A stretch of 23,395 nt of DNA. Source: Bacillota bacterium. Its GTDB lineage: Bacteria; Bacillota; UBA4882; UBA10575. The position numbers were made by a program, and so were the translations under genes. The stretch spans positions 1-23,395 of the forward strand of contig JAAZDX010000157.1 in the NCBI GenBank assembly GCA_012512605.1, read 5' to 3'. The notes below the pieces were generated by a model, which was given only the letters and a program-made list of their open reading frames with translations, ran no database searches and was not told the DNA's origin. How positions within the stretch are numbered: position 1 is the stretch's first letter; the number at the start of each line of letters is the position of its first letter. This document shows, in pieces, positions 14,243 to 21,958 of the stretch.

Positions 14243-15643
14243 ATGTCTGGGATTGTAGGTGTCTGTCAAACTGGCGAATGTGAACTGGTGGAAAAAATGC
14301 TGGCGAAGATCCGCCACCGTGGACCGGGCGGTCAAAAAGTGATCGCCAAAAACGGGGGCGTACTGGGGATCGTTTACCGCAAGGGAAGCAGCCCCCCGTA
14401 CTTGAACCGACCCCGGTTCAGTGCCGTCTGGGATGGACGTTTCTCCCGCAATCTGGACCGGGTGGAGACCGATACGCCTTTGGCGTTGGCCGTCTTGAAG
14501 GACGGGAAAGTTATGCTCGTCCGGGATGGGCTTGGGATCTCTCCGCTCTACTACGGCAAAGTCGATGGGACTTTAGTCTTTGCCTCAGAAGTAAAAGCGC
14601 TAGTGGGGATCGTCAAGAAGGTTCGGGAGTTCCCCCCCGGTTATAAATATGTCTCCGGCGAAGGTTTCCAACAGTTTTATGGTTTAACAGCCGTTGAGAC
14701 CTTGCCTTTACCACAAGAGGAGGCCGCGCGCCGCCTGCGGAAAGCATTGGAGCAAGCGGTTTCGGGTTATATAAAAGACCAAACCGAGGTTGGCTCTCTC
14801 CTCTCCGGTGGTCTTGATTCCAGTACTTTAGCGGCTTTAGCCCGTCAGCGTGTGGACCGGTTACATACCTTTGCTTGCGGGATGGAAGGGGCTGCCGATC
14901 TAGAGTTTGCCAGGGAAGTGGCGGAACATATCGGGTCCATCCACCACGAGGCGGTCTATTCGGTTGAGGATTTATGGAAAGCCTTACCGGACGTAATCTA
15001 CCATTTGGAGTCCTTTGATGCTCTGCTCATTCGTTCTGCAGTTACCCATTATTTGGTATCCAAAGTGGTCTCCGATTATGTCCCGGCTGCTTTCTCCGGA
15101 GAAGGCGGGGATGAGCTGTTTGCCGGTTATGATTACTACAAAGAATTGGAGCCGGAAACCCTAAATGGAGAGTTAATTGCCAGTATTAACCGGCTTCATA
15201 ATACGGCCTTGCAACGGGTAGACCGTTCGGCTGCCGCCTATGGAACCGACGCTTATGTCGGGTTTCTGGCCCCACCGGTGGTTAAACTCGCGGTGCGGAT
15301 TCCGGTCGAGTACAAATTATACCAAGAAGCCGATGAAGAACCGGTAGAGAAATGGATCCTAAGAAAAGCGGTGGAGGATTTACTCCCGGAAGATGTTCTC
15401 TGGCGGCCGAAAGTGAAATTCTGGGAGGGTGCCGGGGTGGAAGATCAGATCGCGGCCTATGCCGAAACCCAGATCAGCGATGCTGACTTCCGCAACGAAC
15501 GTCGCTTACCGGACGGTTCGTATTTAAACACCAAGGAAGAACTGTTTTATTACCGTATTTTCAAAGAACACTTTGGGACCCTTACGGATTTGGATTTTGT
15601 GGGGCGGACAAAAGGTGCTCCAAGTGCCCCAGCGTCTTTTTGA
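14243..15643 (+). CDS. Asparagine synthase-like protein lacking the glutaminase Cys
   Basis: A 466-residue AsnB-family enzyme that amidates aspartate with ATP via an aspartyl-AMP intermediate. The synthetase domain is intact: PP-loop SGGLDSS (188-194) and FSGEGGDELFAGYDYY (284-299). The N-terminal glutamine-amidotransferase-like domain is degenerate. It begins MSGIVG where active enzymes have MCGI; HRGPGG replaces HRGPD; VWDGRF replaces the VFNGEIYN-type block; and SGGLDSS falls about 40 residues earlier than in E. coli AsnB. The Cys2 nucleophile is therefore missing, so free ammonia, not glutamine, is the likely nitrogen donor. The ATG is set by AAGGAGG (14231-14237). It lies 101 nt after murD, behind a purine-rich leader with a possible TRAP site. 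Confidence 0.88.
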   Translation: MSGIVGVCQTGECELVEKMLAKIRHRGPGGQKVIAKNGGVLGIVYRKGSSPPYLNRPRFSAVWDGRFSRNLDRVETDTPLALAVLKDGKVMLVRDGLGISPLYYGKVDGTLVFASEVKALVGIVKKVREFPPGYKYVSGEGFQQFYGLTAVETLPLPQEEAARRLRKALEQAVSGYIKDQTEVGSLLSGGLDSSTLAALARQRVDRLHTFACGMEGAADLEFAREVAEHIGSIHHEAVYSVEDLWKALPDVIYHLESFDALLIRSAVTHYLVSKVVSDYVPAAFSGEGGDELFAGYDYYKELEPETLNGELIASINRLHNTALQRVDRSAAAYGTDAYVGFLAPPVVKLAVRIPVEYKLYQEADEEPVEKWILRKAVEDLLPEDVLWRPKVKFWEGAGVEDQIAAYAETQISDADFRNERRLPDGSYLNTKEELFYYRIFKEHFGTLTDLDFVGRTKGAPSAPASF

Positions 15644-15653
15644 AGAAGCCAAT

Positions 15654-15742
15654 AAAAACCCGATGCCTATGGTTGGGCATGCTCCTTTAGGTGGACAGTT
15701 GATCTCATCATCCGACTGTCACCCAGAAGGGGTTTTCTTTTC
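15654..15742. terminator. Three-way-junction-like structured element, probable bidirectional terminator
   Basis: Between the convergent asnB and lysC 3' ends. Closing stem AAAACCC (15655-15661) with GGGTTTT (15730-15736). Inside are hairpin ATGCC/GGCAT (15663-15667/15676-15680) and hairpin GGTG-ACAGT/ACTGT-CACC (15690-15699/15715-15723, one bulged G), which itself holds a TGAT-CTC-ATCA mini-hairpin. The plus strand ends in TTTTCTTTTC; the minus strand ends in GGGTTTTTATT. Either strand could therefore terminate here. No known RNA family recognised. Confidence 0.6.
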
Positions 15743-15746
15743 GCCT

Positions 15747-17084
15747 TTAACATTCTGGCTCGGTTGTTTGGGGTACAAAAGCATAGTAGATTCGGCGCAT
15801 TGCTTCTTCAAAATCTTTGTTCTCGATGCCGACAATGATATTGATCTCGCTGGAACCTTGGTCAATCATGCGGACGTTGATTCCGCCCTGGGCAAGGGCA
15901 GTAAAGAGTTTGGCGGCGATCCCCGGGGTGTAAGCCATGCCCAAGCCGACCGTGGTGATCAGCGCAATATCATGGAAAACCTCGATGGAGTCAGGCTCAC
16001 AGACGCGGTCAATATCGACCAGCACTTTATCCAACTTGCTATTGAGTTGGGAATCGGCGATCACTAGAGAAATCGTGGCGATCCCGGAAGGCATGTGTTC
16101 AAAAGAGATCCCATGGGCTTCAATGACCGACAATAGTTTCCGTCCGAAGCCTAATTCCGAATGCATCAAGGTTTTTTCGACGGCAATGATCGTGAACCCT
16201 TTTAGCCCCGCAATCCCCGTGATCGAGCCACGAGTCTGCAAATTCCCGTTATCATTAACGATCAAGGTACCCGGAGCGTCCGGATCGTTGGTGTTTTTGA
16301 TATTGATCGGAATCTTGGCTTCCCGGACCGGAAAGATCGCCTCTTCATGCAGGACCGAAGCACCCATATAGGCTAACTCTCGTAGTTCCCGGTAGGTAAT
16401 CTCCCGGATTGGTTTCGGGTTTTTTACGATCCGGGGATCGGCCATCAGAAAACCAGGGACATCAGTCCAGTTCTCGTAGAGGGTGGCGTTTATCCCGCGG
16501 GCGACGATCGCACCGGTAATGTCGGAACCGCCCCGGGAGAAGGTGCGGACGTGGCCCTCGGGGGTTGATCCGTAAAAGCCGGGGATGACCGCTCGTGGAT
16601 ACCGGGCCAGCTCCCGGCTGAGCACCCTTTGGGTTTTTTCCGCGTCGAAACGGCCCTCCGCGTCAAAGAAGATCAACGTAGCCGCATCCAAGAAAGTAAA
16701 TCCTAAATAAGCGGCGAGGATTTTACCGTTGAGAAACTCACCGCGACTGGCCGTATAATCGGCAGAAGCGCCTGCGCCAATCCGTGCTTCAATTTCGGTC
16801 AGATCGGGAATAAGATCAAGGGACAGGCCCAATTCTGAGCAGATGGTGAGATAGCGCTTTTTGACAAGGGCGAAGACTTCACCGAAAGGACGTTTTTCTT
16901 GGGCGAGTTCATGACATTTATATAGAAGGTCGGTGATTTTGTGATCATGCTTGTCTCTTTTGCCAGGCGCGGAAGGAATTACGTACCGACGCGCCGGATC
17001 CGCCTCGACAATTGCTCGTACCTTTCGGAACTGGGCGGCGTCGGCCAAGGATGATCCACCGAATTTTGCAACTTTAATACCCAT
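15747..17084 (-). CDS. Aspartate kinase (monofunctional, two ACT domains)
   Basis: A 445-residue aspartokinase, the first step of the lysine/threonine/methionine and diaminopimelate pathway (aspartate to aspartyl phosphate). The amino-acid kinase domain (about 1-290) carries KFGGSSLADAAQFRKV at 7-22, SADYTASRGEFLNGKILAAYL, and RTFSRGGSDITGAIVARG with the substrate-binding SRGGSD. The C-terminal third (about 300-440) has two ACT-type regulatory repeats (GFTIIAVEKTLMHSELGFG and ALITTVGLGMAYTPGIAAKL), where pathway amino acids usually bind as feedback inhibitors. Length and layout are like AspK III/YclM type. AGGAGG lies 12 nt before the ATG. Promoter at 17201-17229. The inhibitor amino acid cannot be read from sequence. 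Confidence 0.95.
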   Translation of the reverse strand: MGIKVAKFGGSSLADAAQFRKVRAIVEADPARRYVIPSAPGKRDKHDHKITDLLYKCHELAQEKRPFGEVFALVKKRYLTICSELGLSLDLIPDLTEIEARIGAGASADYTASRGEFLNGKILAAYLGFTFLDAATLIFFDAEGRFDAEKTQRVLSRELARYPRAVIPGFYGSTPEGHVRTFSRGGSDITGAIVARGINATLYENWTDVPGFLMADPRIVKNPKPIREITYRELRELAYMGASVLHEEAIFPVREAKIPINIKNTNDPDAPGTLIVNDNGNLQTRGSITGIAGLKGFTIIAVEKTLMHSELGFGRKLLSVIEAHGISFEHMPSGIATISLVIADSQLNSKLDKVLVDIDRVCEPDSIEVFHDIALITTVGLGMAYTPGIAAKLFTALAQGGINVRMIDQGSSEINIIVGIENKDFEEAMRRIYYAFVPQTTEPEC

Positions 17085-17146
17085 CTGTTTCTTTTTCCTC
17101 CTTTACAAAACCCGACCGGATGGAATCTTAACTCTAAGAGATATTA

Positions 17147-17166
17147 GGCGTAAATAATTTAACGCC
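17147..17166. repeat. Inverted repeat in lysC 5' region (possible operator or leader hairpin)
   Basis: GGCGT and ACGCC flank a 10-bp AT-rich centre containing a second partial symmetry (AA/TT). It lies downstream of the predicted lysC promoter, about 63-82 nt before the start codon, so it could be an operator or a small hairpin in the leader. Confidence 0.3.
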
Positions 17167-17200
17167 TTCCTCTTTACTAATATTTAATACTTTGGCCGGG

Positions 17201-17229
17201 ATCCTATCTATTCTTTTGTGGATTGGCAA
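17201..17229 (-). promoter_or_regulatory. Probable sigma-A promoter of the aspartate kinase gene
   Basis: On the minus strand TTGCCA (complement of 17224-17229, 5 of 6 consensus) and TAGGAT (complement of 17201-17206, 4 of 6) are 17 bases apart. Leader length is about 110 nt. Confidence 0.5.
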
Positions 17230-17294
17230 AGATTATAGAATGAGCAAAGAGACGGCTTGGGATCAGATGGTATAACCATAAAGGAGACAGCGGT

Positions 17295-18413
17295 ATGGCT
17301 TTTCCCGGAGAAAAATCATTTGTCTATAAATGGCTAGGTAAGCTTAAATCCGATCTGGGATGCCGTCTGCGTCCGGACGGAGGGACGCCAAACCTTAAAG
17401 GTCAAGGGAAAGGGAAGCGACCACTTTCGATCCGGATCGCAATGGTTTTGAATCTGCTGAATTACCCCTTGTTTTGGTCGGGGATTGTTTTATGTTGTTG
17501 GCTTGTCCTCGAATATCTGTCTACCCCGTTTCTTCCGCAGAAGATGCGGGCGATAATTCAAACATACAGCCGACCGTTGGTGGCAGTCTGCGGACCAGCG
17601 GCCGTGGGCTACTGGACCAATTGGCTGGCGATTAAGATGCTTTTTCATCCCCAGCGTAAAAATGCGGTTTGGTGGGGGTTAATCCATGCTCGGCGAGAAG
17701 ACCTGATCTATAATTTGGCGGCGGGGATCCAGTCCGCAATGCTTTCGCCGGAGATCATCCGGGATTACCTTTATGAGCATGGTGTCTTTAATAATTTGAC
17801 AACTGAAGTTGCGGGGGCGATGGATGGCGTAATCCGGGAACCCGAGTTCCAGCAGGAATTACGGGAAGTTATTGCGGCTTTGCTGACCCGGATCAGCACT
17901 GACCCGCGGACCAAGGAGCAACTGGACCAGTATCTTGATTATCTTATCCAGGAGTGGAGTACCGAAAGCGTTGGCGGGAAACTGTTGGCATGGACGAAGG
18001 AGCTTTGGGTAAAAGCATTGCGTAAACAGGTCATGGGCTTACTGGAACGGGTTCCGGAGAGTGCCGATTATTTCTCGTCACGGATCACGGCTTATCTGGA
18101 AACCCTTCCGGTCAAGTTGGTCACGGGTGGAAAGGCGGTAGCACCGTTAATCGGGGATCTAATTGCCGATGGGGTCAGACGGATTGATTTGGAAAAGGTG
18201 ATCCGCGAACAGTTGGCAAAGATGGACCCTACCGCTCTAGAACAGCTATTAACCGCCAATATCTCGGCGGAACTGGTATTTATTCAGACTTCCGGCGGTA
18301 TCTTCGGCTTCTTGGTGGGATTGGCGATTCTGTACCCTTCCTTACGCCCGGTCTTTTTACTTGTCGGTCTCGTCCTGTGGATCATCTACCAACGTACAGT
18401 TGAAAAAAAATAA
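17295..18413 (+). CDS. DUF445-family membrane protein (YheB-like)
   Basis: A 372-residue protein with membrane helices near 52-78, 95-115 and a C-terminal pair near 330-368 (GIFGFLVGLAILYPS, then VFLLVGLVLWIIY). The block VGYWTNWLAIKMLFHP is the hallmark of DUF445 proteins; the middle (about 135-325) is a long helical region with repeated amphipathic helices. Family function is unknown; a relative in B. subtilis (YheB) is a membrane protein of sporulating cells' genomes. AAGGAG lies about 8 nt before ATG 17295. The first 45 residues are basic and polar with little resemblance to the family, so the true start might be later. Its TAA stop is inside a shared terminator stem. Confidence 0.85.
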   Translation: MAFPGEKSFVYKWLGKLKSDLGCRLRPDGGTPNLKGQGKGKRPLSIRIAMVLNLLNYPLFWSGIVLCCWLVLEYLSTPFLPQKMRAIIQTYSRPLVAVCGPAAVGYWTNWLAIKMLFHPQRKNAVWWGLIHARREDLIYNLAAGIQSAMLSPEIIRDYLYEHGVFNNLTTEVAGAMDGVIREPEFQQELREVIAALLTRISTDPRTKEQLDQYLDYLIQEWSTESVGGKLLAWTKELWVKALRKQVMGLLERVPESADYFSSRITAYLETLPVKLVTGGKAVAPLIGDLIADGVRRIDLEKVIREQLAKMDPTALEQLLTANISAELVFIQTSGGIFGFLVGLAILYPSLRPVFLLVGLVLWIIYQRTVEKK

Positions 18414-18434
18414 ACCAGCCTAGAAGCTGGTTTA
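18403..18434 (-). terminator. Terminator between convergent DUF445 and aminotransferase genes
   Basis: TAAACCAGC (18411-18419), loop CTAGAA, GCTGGTTTA (18426-18434): a perfect 9-bp stem. Read on the minus strand it is followed by ATTTTTTTT, a proper T-tract, so it chiefly terminates the aminotransferase gene. The stop codons of both genes lie in its arms. Confidence 0.85.
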
Positions 18435-19763
18435 AACAATCTGCGCTTCGTTTCTCGGGTGGAATAGGCACTCTTCTGAGCTGCGCTCTCGGCCACGCAG
18501 AATATTTTCGATACTGACCAGCTGAACACAGACGATAAACAATTCCATTGCCGTTTCCAGCTCTCTAAGCGGCGGGTACGTGGGAGCGATCCGGATGTTT
18601 TGGTCCTTGGGATCAATCCCGTAGGGGAAGGTTGCCCCGGCTTTGGTCAGTTCCACTCCGGCGTCGGCCGCCATTTGTACGACTTTTTTGGCACAGCCCG
18701 GCATGGTATTAAAGCTGATAAAATACCCGCCTTGGGGTCGGCTCCAGGTTGCGATCTTCTTATCACCCAGTTGGGTCTGTAACAGATTAAGGACCAGATC
18801 AAACTTGGGTCGGATTATCGCCGCGTGTTTTTTCATGTGCAACCGGACATTTTGTGCATTCTTGAAAAAGCGGACATGAGCTAGTTGGTTGAGTTTATTC
18901 GGGCCGATCGTTTGGATGGCCATCTGTTTTTTTAGACGGGTGATATTATTGACACTAGAAGCAACCATGGCCAGTCCAGCCCCGGCATACGTAATCTTCG
19001 AGGTTGAACTGAAGATATAGACGCGATCCGGATGATTGGCTTCTTTACAAGCAGTGAGGATATTTTTTAAGGGAACCGGATCGGTGGTTAGATCGTGCCA
19101 GGCATAAGCGTTATCCCAAAAGATCCGGAAATCGGACGCTTTCGTTTTCATCGTGGCGAGACGGGTGACCACCTGATCCGAGTAGGTGATTCCGGAGGGG
19201 TTACTATGCTTGGGTATGCACCAGATTCCCTTGATGGTTTCGTCCTCTGCCACCAGCTTTTCAACCAGATCCAGATCCGGGCCGTCCTCCCGGAGCGGGA
19301 TGGTGATCATCTCAATATTAAAAAACTCAGAGATGGCAAAATGCCGGTCATAGCCCGGACTCGGACAAAGGAATTTGATGGGTTGAAGCCGCCAGGGCGC
19401 TTCCTGCCCATCCACACCGAAGAATAAGGCCCGGGCGATCAGATCGTGCATCAGTGCTAAGCTCGAGTTACCATGGACAATAATCTCATCCGGCTGGACC
19501 CCCAATAATTCCGCAAAAAGCCGGCGGGCTTCCGGCAAGCCTTCGACACCGCCGTAATTTCGGCAGTCGGTGCCGTCTTCAGCGTGGTAGGATCGATTAA
19601 GACCTTCCAACAATCCGGAGGAGAGGTCTAGCTGTTCGGGGCAAGGTTTACCGCGGGACATATTAAGTTTCAAATTTTTTCGTTTAAAGTTTTCATACTT
19701 TAGCGTTAACTGCTGCTGCATATGGCGTAAGGTCTCTGTATCTAAAGTCTGAAAATCCACCAT
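18432..19763 (-). CDS. Aspartate aminotransferase, class I subgroup Ic
   Basis: A 443-residue PLP enzyme of the Corynebacterium-type (Ic) aspartate aminotransferases, interconverting aspartate/2-oxoglutarate and oxaloacetate/glutamate. Visible: LNMSRGKPCPEQLDLS (33-48, subgroup opener), RNYGGVEGLPEARRLFAELL (68-87), PSPGYDRHFAISE, IPKHSNPSG (183-191), WDNAYAWH with the PLP-contacting Asp217, and SSTSKITYAGAG with PLP Lys256. ATG (complement of 19761-19763) is chosen because AGGGGG lies 8 nt upstream; a TTG six codons further out is also in frame. The last 30 residues form a polar extension beyond the usual fold. It has its own promoter at 19803-19831. Confidence 0.92.
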   Translation of the reverse strand: MVDFQTLDTETLRHMQQQLTLKYENFKRKNLKLNMSRGKPCPEQLDLSSGLLEGLNRSYHAEDGTDCRNYGGVEGLPEARRLFAELLGVQPDEIIVHGNSSLALMHDLIARALFFGVDGQEAPWRLQPIKFLCPSPGYDRHFAISEFFNIEMITIPLREDGPDLDLVEKLVAEDETIKGIWCIPKHSNPSGITYSDQVVTRLATMKTKASDFRIFWDNAYAWHDLTTDPVPLKNILTACKEANHPDRVYIFSSTSKITYAGAGLAMVASSVNNITRLKKQMAIQTIGPNKLNQLAHVRFFKNAQNVRLHMKKHAAIIRPKFDLVLNLLQTQLGDKKIATWSRPQGGYFISFNTMPGCAKKVVQMAADAGVELTKAGATFPYGIDPKDQNIRIAPTYPPLRELETAMELFIVCVQLVSIENILRGRERSSEECLFHPRNEAQIV

Positions 19764-20070
19764 AAAAAAATCCCCCTGCAAAAGTAAATAGTCATTATTA
19801 TAATTATAGGTAAGGCGGGATTGAAAAGCAACATAGATGTGAAAGTATACAAGTATACCTAATTAATATTATTTTGTTCATCTCTAAAAATTCGAAGGAA
19901 GGCATCCGCTGGAATATTGTTCCTCCGTTTAATAACGGAAGGAATTTAATGTTGCTCAGCGAAACTTTAAAGAGAAAGCACCTGTAGAATTTCGCTTTTC
20001 CCAACAGAATCCAACTAATTATTCTTCAACTGGAATAAGGATTGGAAAAAGCGCTGAGGAGGAGAAAAAA
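19764..20070. other. Intergenic region between divergent aminotransferase and exbB genes
   Basis: 307 bases without a credible gene. It holds the aminotransferase promoter (19803-19831); a pair of GTATAC palindromes 2 nt apart (19845-19858); a hairpin TCCGTT/AACGGA (loop TAAT) near 19922-19937; and an imperfect stem (AATCC with GGATT, TTATTC with GAATAA) near 20009-20045, just before the exbB ribosome binding site. No clear exbB promoter was found; the transcription start may lie close to the GTATAC pair. Confidence 0.4.
19803..19831 (-). promoter_or_regulatory. Sigma-A promoter of the aminotransferase gene
   Basis: On the minus strand a perfect TATAAT (complement of 19803-19808) lies 17 bases after TTGCTT (complement of 19826-19831). 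Distance to the ATG is about 40 nt. Confidence 0.6.
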
Positions 20071-20682
20071 ATGGGGCAATTGTTCTTAAGTGGCGGTCCA
20101 GTCATGTATCCTTTATTGATCTGTTCGATTATGGTTTTGGCGATTACCATCGAACGACTTTGGTTTTTTATCAGTCAGCGGGGAGACAACGATGAGATTA
20201 GAAGAATTGTCTTCCGTTTGATGGAGAAAAATGCTCCTCTGGAAGCCATTCAATACTTACAAAAATTAAACCAACCGGTTGCACGGATGTACCAAGCGGC
20301 TTTACTGCATTACGGTAAACCCCGGACCGAAATAGAGGTTTCGCTGCGTGAAGCCGGTGAAGTGGAGATAAAAAAGATGGAACGGGGCTTGGGTCTACTC
20401 AATGTCATTATTACCGCTGCTCCGCTCTTGGGCTTACTCGGAACGGTAACCGGTATTATCTCTAGTCTAAATGTCTTAGCAGCTTTACAAGGCGTGGCTT
20501 CACCGGCGCAGTTGAGCGGCGGGATTGCCGAAGCGTTGTTGACAACGGCTTTTGGGTTAATCATCGCCATTCCCGCCCTCTTTTTAATGCATTGGTTCAA
20601 CGGGATCATCGAGAAGCGGATCCAGATGATGAACCAGATGGGTAAGGAGTTTCTCGACAACTACGGGAACCGAGGTGAATGA
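20071..20682 (+). CDS. exbB: ExbB/TolQ/MotA-family proton channel subunit
   Basis: A 203-residue inner-membrane protein that with ExbD forms a proton-motive-force-driven motor energising TonB (or TolA). Three membrane helices: about 12-33, 108-135 and 150-176. Family marks are the first helix with MYPLLICSIMVLAITIERLW, APLLGLLGTVTGIISSLN, and LSGGIAEALLTTAFGLIIAIPALF, including the conserved Thr/Pro of the channel helix. GAGGAGG lies 8 nt before ATG 20071. It is followed by exbD 4 nt later, then tonB, so the specific assignment is ExbB rather than MotA. Confidence 0.92.
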   Translation: MGQLFLSGGPVMYPLLICSIMVLAITIERLWFFISQRGDNDEIRRIVFRLMEKNAPLEAIQYLQKLNQPVARMYQAALLHYGKPRTEIEVSLREAGEVEIKKMERGLGLLNVIITAAPLLGLLGTVTGIISSLNVLAALQGVASPAQLSGGIAEALLTTAFGLIIAIPALFLMHWFNGIIEKRIQMMNQMGKEFLDNYGNRGE

Positions 20683-20686
20683 CATA

Positions 20687-21085
20687 ATGTTTCAGCGCAA
20701 ACCGGAAATACCCCGTTTGGATATTGTCCCGATGATCGATGTCATGTTCTATCTCGTGATCTTTTTTATGGTCTTTATGACCTTTCGCACATCGGTCTCG
20801 GGGATTCCGCTGGAATTACCCAGTTCTAACCAAGCGGTGCCCTTAAAAGAAGAACGGGTGATGGTTACCATCGACCGTCAAGAAAAAGTATACTTTGATG
20901 ATGGAGAAATCTCTTTATCTAAACTTACGGAAAGGATATCACCTTTGGCGGCGGCGAATCCCAATTTATTAGTGGTAATTAATGCTGATGCCCAGGTTAC
21001 TTACGGGAGATTGATCGCGGTCATGGATGCGATCACCGACGCCGGTGTGGCTCAACCGGCTTTAGCGGTTGAGAAGAAAAATTAA
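20687..21085 (+). CDS. exbD: ExbD/TolR-family biopolymer transport protein
   Basis: A 132-residue protein with one N-terminal membrane helix containing the essential Asp (LDIVPMIDVMFYLVIFFMVF, Asp18 being the proton carrier) and a periplasmic domain ending NADAQVTYGRLIAVMDAITDAG. ATG 20687 is chosen over GTG 20675 because GAGGTGA (20672-20678) fits an 8-nt gap and MFQRKPEIPRLD is a standard ExbD start. The ribosome binding site overlaps the exbB stop codon, implying coupled translation and a fixed ExbB:ExbD stoichiometry. Confidence 0.92.
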   Translation: MFQRKPEIPRLDIVPMIDVMFYLVIFFMVFMTFRTSVSGIPLELPSSNQAVPLKEERVMVTIDRQEKVYFDDGEISLSKLTERISPLAAANPNLLVVINADAQVTYGRLIAVMDAITDAGVAQPALAVEKKN

Positions 21086-21123
21086 GCGCTGTCCACCGGT
21101 GCTCACTTAGGAGGTTTTTTGTT

Positions 21124-21957
21124 ATGGATAAACTCCGCTCCGGAGAACTGCTGAGAAAAACCGCTTCTTTTTTTCTGGCGGTGGGGTTACACGCGCTTCT
21201 TTTTTTGATCCAAGCCGGTGGGTACTGGGGAACTGGTGGGGATGAGCTGGGGTATACTCTGATTCAACCGCGTCTGGTCGAGATTGAACCGGTGCGGCGG
21301 GAAGTAAGAGCCGAACAACCAAAAGGACAGGTCACACCCAAACCGCCAGCACCACCGGTCGAAAAGCCACCGGCAGCGGAACAATCCGCTTCTTCCGCGG
21401 AGCAGCCTTTAACCAAAATCGAAGAAGTGCACCAGGAGAAACCGGCACCCCGTGAAACAAAACCGGAACCGGGGGAGGTCGCACCAGAGGCTTCTCCTGC
21501 CGACGTTGGCCGGGACGAACTGGAGGAAGTACTTGAGGGCAGCACCGCTGATGCCGAGGGGGAAGTAACCGCCGAAGAAGAAACACCCGCCGCACCGGTT
21601 TTACCGGCTTTAGGGCGGGCAAGTGGGATGATTGGGTTTATACCCAGCTTTACTTTTCCTAAAAATGCGGAACACTTGGGGGTTGAAGGAACGGTTGTGA
21701 TTGAGATCTATCTCACCCCAGAAGGGACTTTTCTCAAAGAACCTTTGATGCTGGTTTCTTCGGGTCATCGGGTTTTGGATGAGCATGGCCAGCGCTTGGT
21801 TAATTCAGGCCAGTTGCGTTTTAAACCAGCGTCAGAACCTTATAAACTACAGATGGAAATCAGGTATTTTTATAATCCAGAGAACGGGAAGTATGAAGTG
21901 GAACCGGTGGCTGTGGGGGAAGCAGCTTACCTTTCAACGGAGGAAGGAGGAGCATAA
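21124..21957 (+). CDS. tonB: TonB-like energy transducer
   Basis: A 277-residue protein with the TonB plan: short cytosolic start, one membrane anchor (SFFLAVGLHALLFLI, with the His conserved in TonB anchors), a long Pro/Glu/Lys-rich periplasmic spacer (about 55-165), and a C-terminal TonB domain (about 170-260). The domain begins FTFPKNAEHLGVEGTVVIEI, has the typical GTVVIEIYLTPEGTF strand pair and ends with an aromatic RYFYNPE. In diderms TonB spans the periplasm to open outer-membrane TonB-dependent receptors using ExbBD energy. AGGAGG lies 9 nt before ATG. It directly follows exbBD; a TonB in a Firmicute strongly implies an outer membrane. Confidence 0.9.
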   Translation: MDKLRSGELLRKTASFFLAVGLHALLFLIQAGGYWGTGGDELGYTLIQPRLVEIEPVRREVRAEQPKGQVTPKPPAPPVEKPPAAEQSASSAEQPLTKIEEVHQEKPAPRETKPEPGEVAPEASPADVGRDELEEVLEGSTADAEGEVTAEEETPAAPVLPALGRASGMIGFIPSFTFPKNAEHLGVEGTVVIEIYLTPEGTFLKEPLMLVSSGHRVLDEHGQRLVNSGQLRFKPASEPYKLQMEIRYFYNPENGKYEVEPVAVGEAAYLSTEEGGA

Positions 21958-21958
21958 T

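Noticed and set aside
15573..16067. Plus-strand 164-codon frame at the end of asnB
   Set aside because: Runs through the structured terminator and antisense to the ACT domains of aspartate kinase; no start site.
21264..21622. Minus-strand Ser/Pro-rich frames over tonB
   Set aside because: Shadows of the Pro/Glu-rich spacer of TonB; biased composition keeps the other frames open.
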